The notes: generated from the letters alone by a model not told the origin. Shown: positions 1 through 6,727, counted from the first letter of the stretch. The stretch: DNA of 8,839 nucleotides from Lachnospiraceae bacterium UBA7160 (GCA_002491565.1 DKWE01000080.1:1-8839); one strand, 5' to 3'. Numbers and translations are program-made.

Positions 1-420
1 TCCTATACACTGCAGGAGATCCTGACTGTGAAGTCGGATGATGTGGTTGGACGTGTGAAGACGTATGAAGCGATTATCAAGGGTGAAAATATTCCGGAGC
101 CGGGTGTTCCGGAGTCCTTCAAGGTACTGCTCAAGGAGCTCCAGTCCCTCGGCCTGGATGTCCGGGTGCTGAAGGATGACAATACAGAAGTAGAAATTAT
201 GGAGTCCATCGATTACGGCGACACAGACCTGCGTTCCGTGATCGAGGGCGACCGGGATTACGGCCAGAAGGATGAGTCATTTGGCAGCTATGGCTTCAGC
301 CAGCAGATGTTTGAGGGTGAAGAGCTGAAGGATGTGGAGCCGGACGCAGATTCGGAAGGCGAGGATTCGCAGGGCATGGAAGACGATTATACCGGCGACT
401 CTTACGAGGATGAGGAATAG
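1..420 (+). CDS. rpoB: RNA polymerase beta subunit, C-terminal 139 residues (5' end outside window)
   Basis: This is the end of the catalytic beta subunit of DNA-dependent RNA polymerase. The frame is open from base 1 and stops with TAG at 418-420. The first ~66 residues match the conserved RpoB C-terminus, including LQEILTVKSDDVVGR (residues 4-18 of the fragment) and EPGVPESFKVLLKELQSLGL (33-52), the part that clamps against beta'. In E. coli the protein ends at about the point matching residue 68 here. This one continues for about 70 more residues, the last 35 (105-139) holding 18 Asp/Glu and one Lys. Such an acidic tail is not part of the catalytic core and is probably disordered. rpoC follows after 21 nt, so the two are co-transcribed as is usual. 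Identity is certain; the tail's function is unknown. Confidence 0.97.
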   Translation, partial: SYTLQEILTVKSDDVVGRVKTYEAIIKGENIPEPGVPESFKVLLKELQSLGLDVRVLKDDNTEVEIMESIDYGDTDLRSVIEGDRDYGQKDESFGSYGFSQQMFEGEELKDVEPDADSEGEDSQGMEDDYTGDSYEDEE

Positions 421-441
421 CATGGGAAAGGAGTACCATCA

Positions 442-3400
442 ATGCCAGAGACAGCGAAGAATGAAGTGTATCAGCCGATGACGTTTGATGCAATCAAAAT
501 CGGAATTGCCTCCCCGGATAAGATCCGGGAGTGGTCCCACGGGGAGGTCAAAAAGCCGGAAACTATCAATTACAGAACGCTGAAGCCGGAGAAGGATGGC
601 TTGTTCTGTGAGATTATCTTTGGACCGAGCAAGGACTGGGAGTGCCACTGCGGAAAGTACAAGAAGATCCGCTACAAAGGTGTCATCTGTGACCGCTGCC
701 ATGTAGAGGTCACGAAATCAAGCGTGCGCCGTGAGCGGATGGGGCATATTGAGCTGGCGGCTCCGGTTTCCCATATCTGGTACTTTAAGGGGATTCCGTC
801 GCGGATGGGCCTGATCCTGGACCTGTCCCCGCGTGTTCTTGAGAAGGTATTGTATTTTGCGAATTATATTGTGCTGGATCCCGGCTATGTGGTAGCAGAT
901 CCTGGCCCTGCGATGGAATTATCCAGGGATCAGATCCTGACAGAGCGGGAATATAAAGAGATCCGGGAAAAATGGGGGTCTGCCGTTTCGGTGACTAACG
1001 CGACGGATTTGACGAAGAGGCAGGTACTGACCGAGAAGGAATATCAGGAAGCAAAGGAAAAGTGGGGCAGCCGTTTCCGTGCCGGAATGGGTGCGGAGTC
1101 GATCAAGGAGCTGCTGGAGGAAATTGATGTCGAGAAGGAGTCGGAGGAGCTGAAGGCTGCTTTAAAGACTTCGTCCGGACAGAAGAAGGCGCGGATTATC
1201 AAGCGTCTGGAGGTTGTAGAGGCGTTCCGCGAGTCCGGCAACCGTCCGGAGTGGATGGTGATGACCGTGATTCCGGTGATTCCGCCGGATCTGCGCCCGA
1301 TGGTGCAGCTGGATGGCGGCCGTTTTGCGACGTCCGACCTGAATGACCTGTACCGCCGTATCATCAACCGCAACAATCGTCTGAAGCGACTGCTGGAGCT
1401 TGGCGCTCCGGACATCATCGTCCGGAATGAGAAGCGCATGCTGCAGGAGGCGGTGGACGCGCTGATTGACAATGGCCGCCGCGGCCGTCCGGTCACAGGG
1501 CCGGGCAACCGTGCGCTGAAGTCCCTGTCTGATATGCTGAAGGGAAAATCCGGACGGTTCCGTCAGAACCTGCTCGGAAAGCGTGTAGACTATTCGGGAC
1601 GTTCCGTTATCGTCGTTGGCCCGGAGCTGAAGATTTATCAGTGCGGACTTCCGAAAGAGATGGCAATCGAGCTGTTCAAGCCGTTTGTGATGAAGGAGCT
1701 GGTTGCGAATACGACGGCTCACAATATCAAAAACGCAAAGAAAATGGTTGAGCGTCTGGAACCCCAGGTATGGGATGTGCTGGAAGATGTTATCAAGGAG
1801 CACCCGGTTATGCTGAACCGTGCACCGACTCTGCACCGTCTTGGTATCCAGGCATTTGAGCCGATTCTTGTCGAAGGTAAGGCAATTAAGCTGCACCCGC
1901 TGGTTTGTACCGCATTCAATGCAGACTTTGACGGGGACCAGATGGCAGTGCATCTGCCGCTGTCGGTGGAGGCGCAGGCGGAGTGCCGTTTCATGCTCCT
2001 CTCCCCGAACAACCTGCTGAAGCCGTCGGACGGCGGACCGGTGGCGGTGCCGTCACAGGATATGGTGCTTGGCATTTACTATCTGACGCAGGAGCGCCCG
2101 GGCTCGCTTGGAGAAGGCAAGTTCTTCAAGAGTGTGAACGAGGCGATTCTCGCCTATGAAAATAAAGACATTACGCTGCAGTCCAGGATCAAGGTGCGGG
2201 TCAGCCGGAAGATGGAGGATGGCAGAGTCTTAAGCGGGATGATCGAGTCTACGCTGGGACGGCTGCTGTTCAATGAGATTCTTCCGCAGGATCTGGGCTT
2301 TGTGGACCGGAGTATTCCGGGCAATGAGCTGGCGCTGGAGATTGACTTCCTCGTCGGCAAGAAGGGCCTGAAGAAGATTCTGGAGAAGGTCATCAATACG
2401 CATGGCGCGACGAAGACGGCGGAGGTGCTCGACAGCATCAAGGCGATGGGATACAAATATTCGACGCGTGCCGCGATGACCGTATCGATTTCTGATATGA
2501 CCGTGCCGCCGCAGAAGCCGGAGATGATCAAGAACGCGCAGGATATCGTGGATAAGATCACCCGGAACTACAAGCGTGGCCTGATCACAGAGGAAGAGCG
2601 TTACAAGGAGGTCATTGAGACCTGGAAAGATACGGACGATCAGCTGACGAAAGCGCTGCTCGGAGGTCTGGATAAATATAATAATATCTTCATGATGGCG
2701 GATTCCGGAGCGCGTGGTTCGGATAAGCAGATCAAGCAGCTAGCTGGTATGCGGGGCCTGATGGCAGATACGACCGGTCATACAATCGAGCTGCCGATTA
2801 AGTCAAACTTCCGTGAAGGTCTGGACGTTCTGGAGTACTTCATGTCAGCACATGGTGCACGTAAGGGACTGTCAGATACGGCACTGCGTACCGCCGATTC
2901 CGGTTATCTGACAAGGCGTCTGGTTGACGTATCACAGGAGCTGATTATCCGTGAGGTAGACTGCTGGAACGGGGAGGGAGAGATCCCTGGCATGTACGTG
3001 AAGCAGTTCTCCGACGGGCGTGAGGAAATCGAGAGTCTGGAGGAGCGTATCACGGGCCGGGTATCCTGCAGCGATATCACGACTGCAGACGGCGAGGTGA
3101 TCGTAAAGGCGAACCACATGATTACGCCGAAGCGTGCAGCGCGCATCATGAAGGAAGGCGTCGACGAAAAGGGCGAGCCGTTCAAGAAGATTAAGGTGCG
3201 TACGATTTTGACCTGCCGCTCCCATGTGGGAATCTGCTCAAAGTGCTACGGTGCGAACATGGCAACCGGTGAGCCGGTGCAGGTAGGTGAGTCAGTCGGA
3301 ATCATTGCGGCACAGTCCATCGGTGAGCCGGGTACACAGCTGACGATGCGTACGTTCCATACGGGCGGCGTTGCGGGCGGCGATATCACACAGGGTCTTC

Positions 3401-4371
3401 CGCGTGTCGAGGAGCTGTTCGAGGCGAGAAAGCCGAAGGGACTTGCGATTATCACGGAGATTGCCGGTGTGGCGACGCTCCGGGATACGAAGAAGAAGCG
3501 CGAAGTGATTGTGACGAACGACGAGACAGGAGAGTCGAAGACCTATCTGATCCCGTATGGCTCCCGTATCAAGCCGATTGACGGTGTGCGTCTGGAGGCC
3601 GGCGATGAGCTGACCGAAGGTAGCGTGAACCCGCATGATATTTTGAAGATTAAGGGCGTCGAGGCAGTGCAGGATTATATGCTGCGCGAGGTACAGCGTG
3701 TATACCGTCTGCAAGGCGTGGAGATTAACGATAAGCATATCGAGGTGATTGTGCGCCAGATGCTGAAGAAGATCCGCATCGAGAATAACGGAGATACGGA
3801 GTTCCTTCCGGGTACACTGGTGGATATCCTGGATTATGAGGATGCCAATGAGCGGATGCTGGCGGAGGGCAAGGAGCCCGCGGAAGGCAAACGTGTGGTA
3901 CTCGGTATCACGAAGGCGTCTCTGGCAACGAATTCGTTCCTTTCGGCTGCGTCCTTCCAGGAGACGACGAAGGTGCTGACCGAGGCAGCCATCAAGGGCA
4001 AGATCGATCCGCTGATCGGTCTGAAGGAGAATGTCATTATCGGTAAGCTGATTCCGGCAGGTACCGGCATGAAGCGTTACCGCAACGTACAGATTGACAC
4101 CTCCGGCACAGACGATTATAAGTATGTGTCGGAAGAGGACCTGAAGTACGAGGATGATGATACGCCGGAGCTGGATGGATTTGGCGGAACAATTAATTTT
4201 TCAGAGGCTCTGACTTCGACTGAGGACGATTATGAGAGTACTCCGGAGAACGACGATTACGAGGACGCGCTGTTCCTGGAGTCTGCGATCAACGGAGAAG
4301 TATCAGTGAGCGATGGCTGGGAAGCCGGAGAGGACGAGGCTGAAACTGCGGCTGAGTCAGAGGAAGAATAA
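442..4371 (+). CDS. rpoC: RNA polymerase beta' subunit, complete, 1309 aa
   Basis: This is the catalytic beta' subunit, which with beta forms the active-site cleft. The start ATG at 442 has AAAGGAG (427-433) 8 nt upstream. Visible features in order: the N-terminal zinc ribbon with Cys68, Cys70, Cys83 and Cys86; the conserved NGRRGRPVTGPGNRALKSL and LLGKRVDYSGRSVIVVGP segments; the active-site NADFDGDQ loop (493-500) with Mg-binding Asp495, Asp497 and Asp499; the second zinc site from Cys841, Cys925, Cys932 and Cys935; and the trigger loop starting GIIAAQSIGEPGTQLTMRTF at 953. The protein is about 110 residues longer than B. subtilis beta' (1199 aa). The excess comes mainly from a 30-residue tandem duplication (157-210) and an acidic C-terminal tail (1219-1309) with 34 Asp/Glu and 2 Lys in 91 residues. 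The first zinc ribbon reads CDRCH where many homologues have CDRCG. All catalytic residues are present, so the enzyme should be functional. Confidence 0.99.
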   Translation: MPETAKNEVYQPMTFDAIKIGIASPDKIREWSHGEVKKPETINYRTLKPEKDGLFCEIIFGPSKDWECHCGKYKKIRYKGVICDRCHVEVTKSSVRRERMGHIELAAPVSHIWYFKGIPSRMGLILDLSPRVLEKVLYFANYIVLDPGYVVADPGPAMELSRDQILTEREYKEIREKWGSAVSVTNATDLTKRQVLTEKEYQEAKEKWGSRFRAGMGAESIKELLEEIDVEKESEELKAALKTSSGQKKARIIKRLEVVEAFRESGNRPEWMVMTVIPVIPPDLRPMVQLDGGRFATSDLNDLYRRIINRNNRLKRLLELGAPDIIVRNEKRMLQEAVDALIDNGRRGRPVTGPGNRALKSLSDMLKGKSGRFRQNLLGKRVDYSGRSVIVVGPELKIYQCGLPKEMAIELFKPFVMKELVANTTAHNIKNAKKMVERLEPQVWDVLEDVIKEHPVMLNRAPTLHRLGIQAFEPILVEGKAIKLHPLVCTAFNADFDGDQMAVHLPLSVEAQAECRFMLLSPNNLLKPSDGGPVAVPSQDMVLGIYYLTQERPGSLGEGKFFKSVNEAILAYENKDITLQSRIKVRVSRKMEDGRVLSGMIESTLGRLLFNEILPQDLGFVDRSIPGNELALEIDFLVGKKGLKKILEKVINTHGATKTAEVLDSIKAMGYKYSTRAAMTVSISDMTVPPQKPEMIKNAQDIVDKITRNYKRGLITEEERYKEVIETWKDTDDQLTKALLGGLDKYNNIFMMADSGARGSDKQIKQLAGMRGLMADTTGHTIELPIKSNFREGLDVLEYFMSAHGARKGLSDTALRTADSGYLTRRLVDVSQELIIREVDCWNGEGEIPGMYVKQFSDGREEIESLEERITGRVSCSDITTADGEVIVKANHMITPKRAARIMKEGVDEKGEPFKKIKVRTILTCRSHVGICSKCYGANMATGEPVQVGESVGIIAAQSIGEPGTQLTMRTFHTGGVAGGDITQGLPRVEELFEARKPKGLAIITEIAGVATLRDTKKKREVIVTNDETGESKTYLIPYGSRIKPIDGVRLEAGDELTEGSVNPHDILKIKGVEAVQDYMLREVQRVYRLQGVEINDKHIEVIVRQMLKKIRIENNGDTEFLPGTLVDILDYEDANERMLAEGKEPAEGKRVVLGITKASLATNSFLSAASFQETTKVLTEAAIKGKIDPLIGLKENVIIGKLIPAGTGMKRYRNVQIDTSGTDDYKYVSEEDLKYEDDDTPELDGFGGTINFSEALTSTEDDYESTPENDDYEDALFLESAINGEVSVSDGWEAGEDEAETAAESEEE
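910..1071 (+). repeat. Imperfect tandem duplication inside rpoC (30-residue period)
   Basis: Two copies of a 24-residue segment lie 90 bp apart: residues 157-180 (bases 910-981) and 187-210 (1000-1071). The cores are QILTEREYKEIREKWGS and QVLTEKEYQEAKEKWGS, identical at 12 of 17 positions, with conservative changes at most others. B. subtilis RpoC has a single copy here (QLLSEKEYRAYLDKYG), followed by the same MGAE-containing segment, so the second copy is the ancestral one by position and the first is the addition. It lies in the clamp region between the N-terminal zinc ribbon and the polymerase core. The divergence of the copies shows that the duplication is not recent. Confidence 0.8.
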
Positions 4372-4388
4372 TTTCATATTGTAGAGAC

Positions 4389-4441
4389 AGCAGCCTGGGA
4401 TCTGGTGCAGCGGAAAGCTGGCCGGTTCCGGGCTGCTTTTG
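4389..4441 (+). terminator. Strong intrinsic terminator or attenuator between rpoC and aph
   Basis: The lower stem pairs 4389-4402 with 4424-4437 in 14 unbroken pairs (three are G-U), starting AGCAGCC against GGCTGCT. The loop continues the helix: 4404-4406 pairs with 4421-4423 and CAGC (4408-4411) pairs with GCTG (4417-4420), closing on GGAAA. In total this gives about 21 pairs with only single-base bulges. A T-run (4437-4440) follows directly. It starts 18 nt after the rpoC stop and should end the rpoBC transcript. The aph ribosome binding site begins at 4443, so no promoter fits between terminator and aph. aph must therefore depend on readthrough, or on a promoter inside rpoC that also crosses this hairpin. 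The T-run is short (four T, then GT), so leakage is plausible. Confidence 0.85.
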
Positions 4442-4442
4442 T

Positions 4443-4450
4443 AAGGAGGG
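4443..4450 (+). promoter_or_regulatory. Ribosome binding site deciding the aph start
   Basis: AAGGAGGG stands 8 nt before ATG 4459. A longer in-frame reading from GTG 4405 would begin inside the terminator hairpin with no ribosome binding site, so ATG 4459 is chosen. Confidence 0.9.
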
Positions 4451-4458
4451 AAGGAAAG

Positions 4459-5250
4459 ATGGAACAATTGTGGTTGCCCCCGGCGATGGAAAGAAGACTT
4501 CGGGGGGCTGCATATTCTGAAAACACGATCGGATTATCAAAGGCGAAAGTTCTCATGTTCTCGGATATGGTGCTCAAAATTCAGCCGGAGGCGCCCTGGG
4601 CAGACCGGGAGGCAGCGATACTCGAATGGCTTGCAGGTAGGATTCCGGCTCCTGAATTGATCGAATATGAGAAGTGTGACGGGATGAGTTATTTGCTGAT
4701 GACACGCATATACGGCCGGATGGCTTGCGATGATGTGTTGCTTGAGCAGCCGGAACTGCTGGTTGCCCGTTTGGCAGAGGCGCTGCATATGCTTTGGAAC
4801 GTGGATATCTCGTCGTGTCCTGTTATCCGGGATATGGACACAGAGCTGGCAGAGGCGCGATACCGGGTTGAGAATGGGATGGTAGAGATAGAGCGGACAG
4901 AACCGGAAACGTTTGGGGCGGGAGGCTTTCAGAGTCCGGAGGAGCTGTTAGTATGGCTTGAAAATAATAAGCCTCCCTATGACCCGGTATTATCCCATGG
5001 TGATTTTTGCCTTCCGAATATTTTCTTTACAGAGGAGGGCATAGGAGGGTTGATCGATCTGGGGGATTCCGGAGTCGGAGACCGCTGGCGCGACATTGCT
5101 CTGTGTCACAGAAGCCTGCGGCATAATGTGGATGGGACATTTGGAAGGATCAGGAGAGGTGTAAATCCGGACGCACTGTTCGATGCGCTTGGCGTAACAC
5201 CAGATAAAGAGAAGCTGCGCTGGTATCTGCTGCTGGATGAATTGTTTTAG
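4459..5250 (+). CDS. APH(3')-like aminoglycoside O-phosphotransferase, 263 aa
   Basis: This is a kinase-fold enzyme predicted to use ATP to phosphorylate the 3'-hydroxyl of kanamycin/neomycin-type aminoglycosides in the cytoplasm. Its length matches the family (APH(3')-IIIa has 264 aa), and it ends in LLDELF, the family's terminal motif whose carboxylate contacts substrate. Lys40 (in MVLKI) and Glu51 match the ATP-binding Lys-Glu pair. HGDFCLPN supplies catalytic base Asp182 and metal ligand Asn187, and LIDLGDSG supplies Asp200. The DIALCHRSLRHN block also matches. All key residues are present, so it is probably active, but whether it confers resistance cannot be told from sequence. It lies between rpoC and a converging vanZ, behind a strong terminator, with no visible promoter of its own. 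Its codons are less biased than in rpoC (ATA, TTG and CGA occur), as expected for low expression and not proof of transfer. A closely related fructosamine- or choline-kinase-like function is less likely given the C-terminus. Confidence 0.88.
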   Translation: MEQLWLPPAMERRLRGAAYSENTIGLSKAKVLMFSDMVLKIQPEAPWADREAAILEWLAGRIPAPELIEYEKCDGMSYLLMTRIYGRMACDDVLLEQPELLVARLAEALHMLWNVDISSCPVIRDMDTELAEARYRVENGMVEIERTEPETFGAGGFQSPEELLVWLENNKPPYDPVLSHGDFCLPNIFFTEEGIGGLIDLGDSGVGDRWRDIALCHRSLRHNVDGTFGRIRRGVNPDALFDALGVTPDKEKLRWYLLLDELF

Positions 5251-5297
5251 AGATGCCTCAACTGCATTTTGTGACACCCTCTGTCTGTTTGTCAGGG
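5251..5297 (+). other. Convergent gap between aph and vanZ
   Basis: Only 47 nt separate the aph stop from the vanZ stop on the other strand. A weak 5-bp inverted repeat (TGACA 5272-5276, TGTCA 5290-5294) lacks a T-run on either strand, so it is not a convincing terminator. Transcripts from the two genes may overlap at their 3' ends. Confidence 0.4.
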
Positions 5298-6023
5298 TTA
5301 GGGAATCGGATGCTTTTGCTCTTTCAAGTCGTGTACGAGTTTGCGAAGCGACATATCCTCGGAAAGCTGATCTGATGTACATTTGTCGCGGCGGGGAGAG
5401 GGGGAGTCTTCGGGAGAATAGCCGCCGTTATAAGGCCCGGCATAGGGAGGAGCGGAGCGCCTCGGCGGCTCGGAATCGTAGTACTGGGGGGATTCTGCGT
5501 ATTGTCTTTGGCGCGGGTGATTTTTTGCAAGCGGCCGGAAAACTGTCTTCCGCCCCACCCAGCAGACAATTCGGACAAGGAGAATGCCCCAGAATGCACC
5601 AAAGGAGTCAATCAGGACATCCCGCTTCGATGGACCGCGGCCTGCTACAAAGGATTGGTGATATTCATCGCTGCACGCGAAAGCGACGCAGATAAAGCCG
5701 GCTGCCAGCATCAGCCAGATACCGCGCAGCCCATATACATAAAGCGGAAAAGCAACCGTAATAGCCAGGACAAAGTATTCAGTCATGTGGGCCAGCTTGC
5801 GCAGAACACCGTGAAACCGTGTTGCAATGCTATCGACCTGTTGCGGGGTAAGCTCTTCGCCAAGCAGAGTACTGGCAGTCTCGACAATTTTGCAGCTGAT
5901 TTCATAGCTCAGCTGTGAGGATGTATTACCATCCTGCGCTGAAAAGCTGTATATAAAGTACATCATACAGAGCGCTGGAATAAAGGACATCGGTTTTAGT
6001 ACAAATCTTAAAAATGCTTTCAT
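5298..6023 (-). CDS. VanZ-family membrane protein with long hydrophilic C-terminal tail, 241 aa
   Basis: This integral membrane protein belongs to the VanZ family, whose founding member gives low-level teicoplanin resistance; most relatives have no established role. The start ATG (6021-6023, minus strand) has AAAGGAGG 6 nt upstream. Predicted membrane segments are about 10-27, 82-98, 101-118 and 138-157. Family motifs are FSAQ after the first segment (27-30), RKLAHMTEY (75-83) and DEYHQSFVAGRGPSKRD (119-135) with IDSFG (138-142). The VanZ domain ends near residue 157. The remaining ~85 residues form a polar tail: 165-215 is rich in Pro, Tyr, Ser and Arg and probably disordered, and 217-236 could form a charged helix. 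The gene runs against its neighbours and has its own promoter at 6054-6082. It could act on the cell envelope; its link to the adjacent aph is positional only. Family assignment is confident, function is not. Confidence 0.88.
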   Translation of the reverse strand: MKAFLRFVLKPMSFIPALCMMYFIYSFSAQDGNTSSQLSYEISCKIVETASTLLGEELTPQQVDSIATRFHGVLRKLAHMTEYFVLAITVAFPLYVYGLRGIWLMLAAGFICVAFACSDEYHQSFVAGRGPSKRDVLIDSFGAFWGILLVRIVCWVGRKTVFRPLAKNHPRQRQYAESPQYYDSEPPRRSAPPYAGPYNGGYSPEDSPSPRRDKCTSDQLSEDMSLRKLVHDLKEQKHPIP

Positions 6024-6053
6024 AAAGTTCCTCCTTTCTGAACGGGTTACGCT

Positions 6054-6082
6054 ATTTTAACATTATGGTGGGATACTGTCCA
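6054..6082 (-). promoter_or_regulatory. Predicted sigma-A promoter for vanZ
   Basis: On the minus strand TGGACA (6077-6082) and TAAAAT (6054-6059) are 17 nt apart, each 5/6 to consensus. The expected transcription start is near 6047, giving a leader of about 24 nt that contains the vanZ ribosome binding site. The -35 box is only 36 bp from the -35 box of the divergent str promoter, so factors or supercoiling could couple the two. Confidence 0.7.
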
Positions 6083-6118
6083 TAGAATTCATAAAATCAT
6101 AAGAAAACAAAAAAAACC

Positions 6119-6147
6119 TTGACAAGCCCCGACACCATCCGTATAAT
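6119..6147 (+). promoter_or_regulatory. Perfect-consensus sigma-A promoter of the str operon
   Basis: TTGACA (6119-6124), a 17-nt spacer and TATAAT (6142-6147) match the ideal vegetative promoter at every position. Upstream 6091-6117 is A-rich (runs of 4 and 8 A), resembling an UP element that binds the alpha C-terminal domain. Initiation is expected at about 6153-6155. This is the only clear promoter serving rpsL-rpsG-fusA, so the operon is transcribed separately from rpoBC. Confidence 0.93.
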
Positions 6148-6154
6148 GTTAAGG

Positions 6155-6256
6155 GTGTGCGTGAAAGCGCGCACTTATTTTGGAACAGTTTGTTCTTGCA
6201 GCCAAGTGCTACGGCATTGGATGCCCGCAGGCATCCGGAGTACAGGGAACACCCTG
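6155..6256 (+). promoter_or_regulatory. Structured 5' leader of rpsL with four consecutive hairpins
   Basis: The untranslated leader is about 130 nt. It can form (1) 6155-6162 with 6167-6174, eight pairs including two G-U, capped by a GAAA tetraloop right at the transcript's 5' end and followed by TTATTTT; (2) GAACA 6183-6187 with TGTTC 6191-6195; (3) GGATGCC 6219-6225 with GGCATCC 6230-6236, loop CGCA; and (4) CAGGG 6243-6247 with CCCTG 6252-6256, loop AACA. TGCAG 6197-6201 could instead pair with CTGCA 6254-6258, which excludes hairpin 4, and GGCAT 6213-6217 with ATGCC 6221-6225 excludes hairpin 3, so alternative folds exist. The first hairpin may protect the 5' end or attenuate. The rest could be a ribosomal-protein autoregulatory site, but I do not recognise a named leader class. 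Confidence 0.5.
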
Positions 6257-6267
6257 CACATCAAATC

Positions 6268-6276
6268 AGGAGGTGA
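6268..6276 (+). promoter_or_regulatory. Strong ribosome binding site of rpsL
   Basis: AGGAGGTGA is fully complementary to the 16S rRNA 3' end and stands 8 nt before ATG 6285. It lies 11 nt after the last leader hairpin, in an apparently unpaired A/T-rich stretch. Confidence 0.9.
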
Positions 6277-6284
6277 AGAATTAA

Positions 6285-6707
6285 ATGCCAACATTTAACC
6301 AGTTAGTAAGAAAAGGCAGACAGACATCCGTAAAGAAATCGACGGCACCGGCTCTCCAGAAAGGATTTAACTCTCTTCAGAAGCGCCAGACGAACGCATC
6401 TTCTCCGCAGAAGAGAGGCGTTTGCACCGCAGTGAAGACCGCGACTCCGAAGAAGCCGAACTCCGCGCTTCGTAAAATCGCCAGAGTACGTCTGTCCAAC
6501 GGAATCGAAGTAACGAGCTACATTCCGGGCGAAGGACACAACCTTCAGGAGCACAGCGTTGTCCTGATCCGCGGCGGCAGAGTAAAGGACCTTCCGGGTA
6601 CCAGATACCACATCGTCAGAGGTACGCTGGATACCGCAGGCGTTGCAAAGAGAAGACAGGCCCGCTCCAAGTATGGCGCGAAGAGACCGAAGGACGCTAA
6701 GAAATAA
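6285..6707 (+). CDS. rpsL: 30S ribosomal protein S12, 140 aa
   Basis: S12 sits at the decoding centre of the 30S subunit and controls codon-anticodon accuracy. The protein starts MPTFNQLVRKGRQ and has the extra segment (about residues 26-39) typical of Gram-positive S12, which makes it longer than E. coli S12. The TPKKPNSALRK loop holds Lys56 and Lys57; Lys56 matches E. coli Lys42. GGRVKDLPG holds Lys101, matching Lys87. Both are the usual streptomycin-sensitive residues. Asp102 is the residue methylthiolated by RimO in E. coli. It is the first gene of the str operon, downstream of a consensus promoter and a structured leader, and 239 nt ahead of rpsG. The sequence is intact and the call is certain. 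Confidence 0.99.
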   Translation: MPTFNQLVRKGRQTSVKKSTAPALQKGFNSLQKRQTNASSPQKRGVCTAVKTATPKKPNSALRKIARVRLSNGIEVTSYIPGEGHNLQEHSVVLIRGGRVKDLPGTRYHIVRGTLDTAGVAKRRQARSKYGAKRPKDAKK

Positions 6708-6727
6708 TCGTTCGGTTCAGGTCTGAC

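Noticed and set aside
1162..1953. Open frame of 263 codons antisense to rpoC
   Set aside because: Shadow of rpoC; no ribosome binding site or recognisable motif, and rpoC is conserved throughout.
4405..4458. N-terminal extension of aph from GTG 4405
   Set aside because: It begins inside the terminator stem, lacks a ribosome binding site and would add 18 residues beyond the normal family start.
5264..5281. Sequence after aph that reads GAGGGTGTCACAAAATGC on the minus strand, similar in feel to the end of some insertion sequences
   Set aside because: No matching inverted end upstream of aph, no target duplication and no transposase fragment; resemblance is from memory and too short to support.
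5272..5294. Bidirectional terminator between aph and vanZ
   Set aside because: Only a 5-bp stem with a 13-nt loop and no T-run on either strand.
5237..5918. Plus-strand open frames (5237-5695, 5502-5918) opposite vanZ
   Set aside because: No family resemblance or ribosome binding site; the minus frame has clear VanZ motifs, membrane segments, a ribosome binding site and a promoter.
6183..6195. GAACAGTTTGTTC, resembling a Gram-positive LexA (SOS) operator
   Set aside because: The half-sites GAAC and GTTC are five bases apart; the known operator needs four. It lies downstream of the promoter in the leader and is better explained as a small RNA hairpin.
6467..6590. Streptomycin-resistance substitutions in S12
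   Set aside because: Lys56 and Lys101, at the two classical positions, are the normal sensitive residues.
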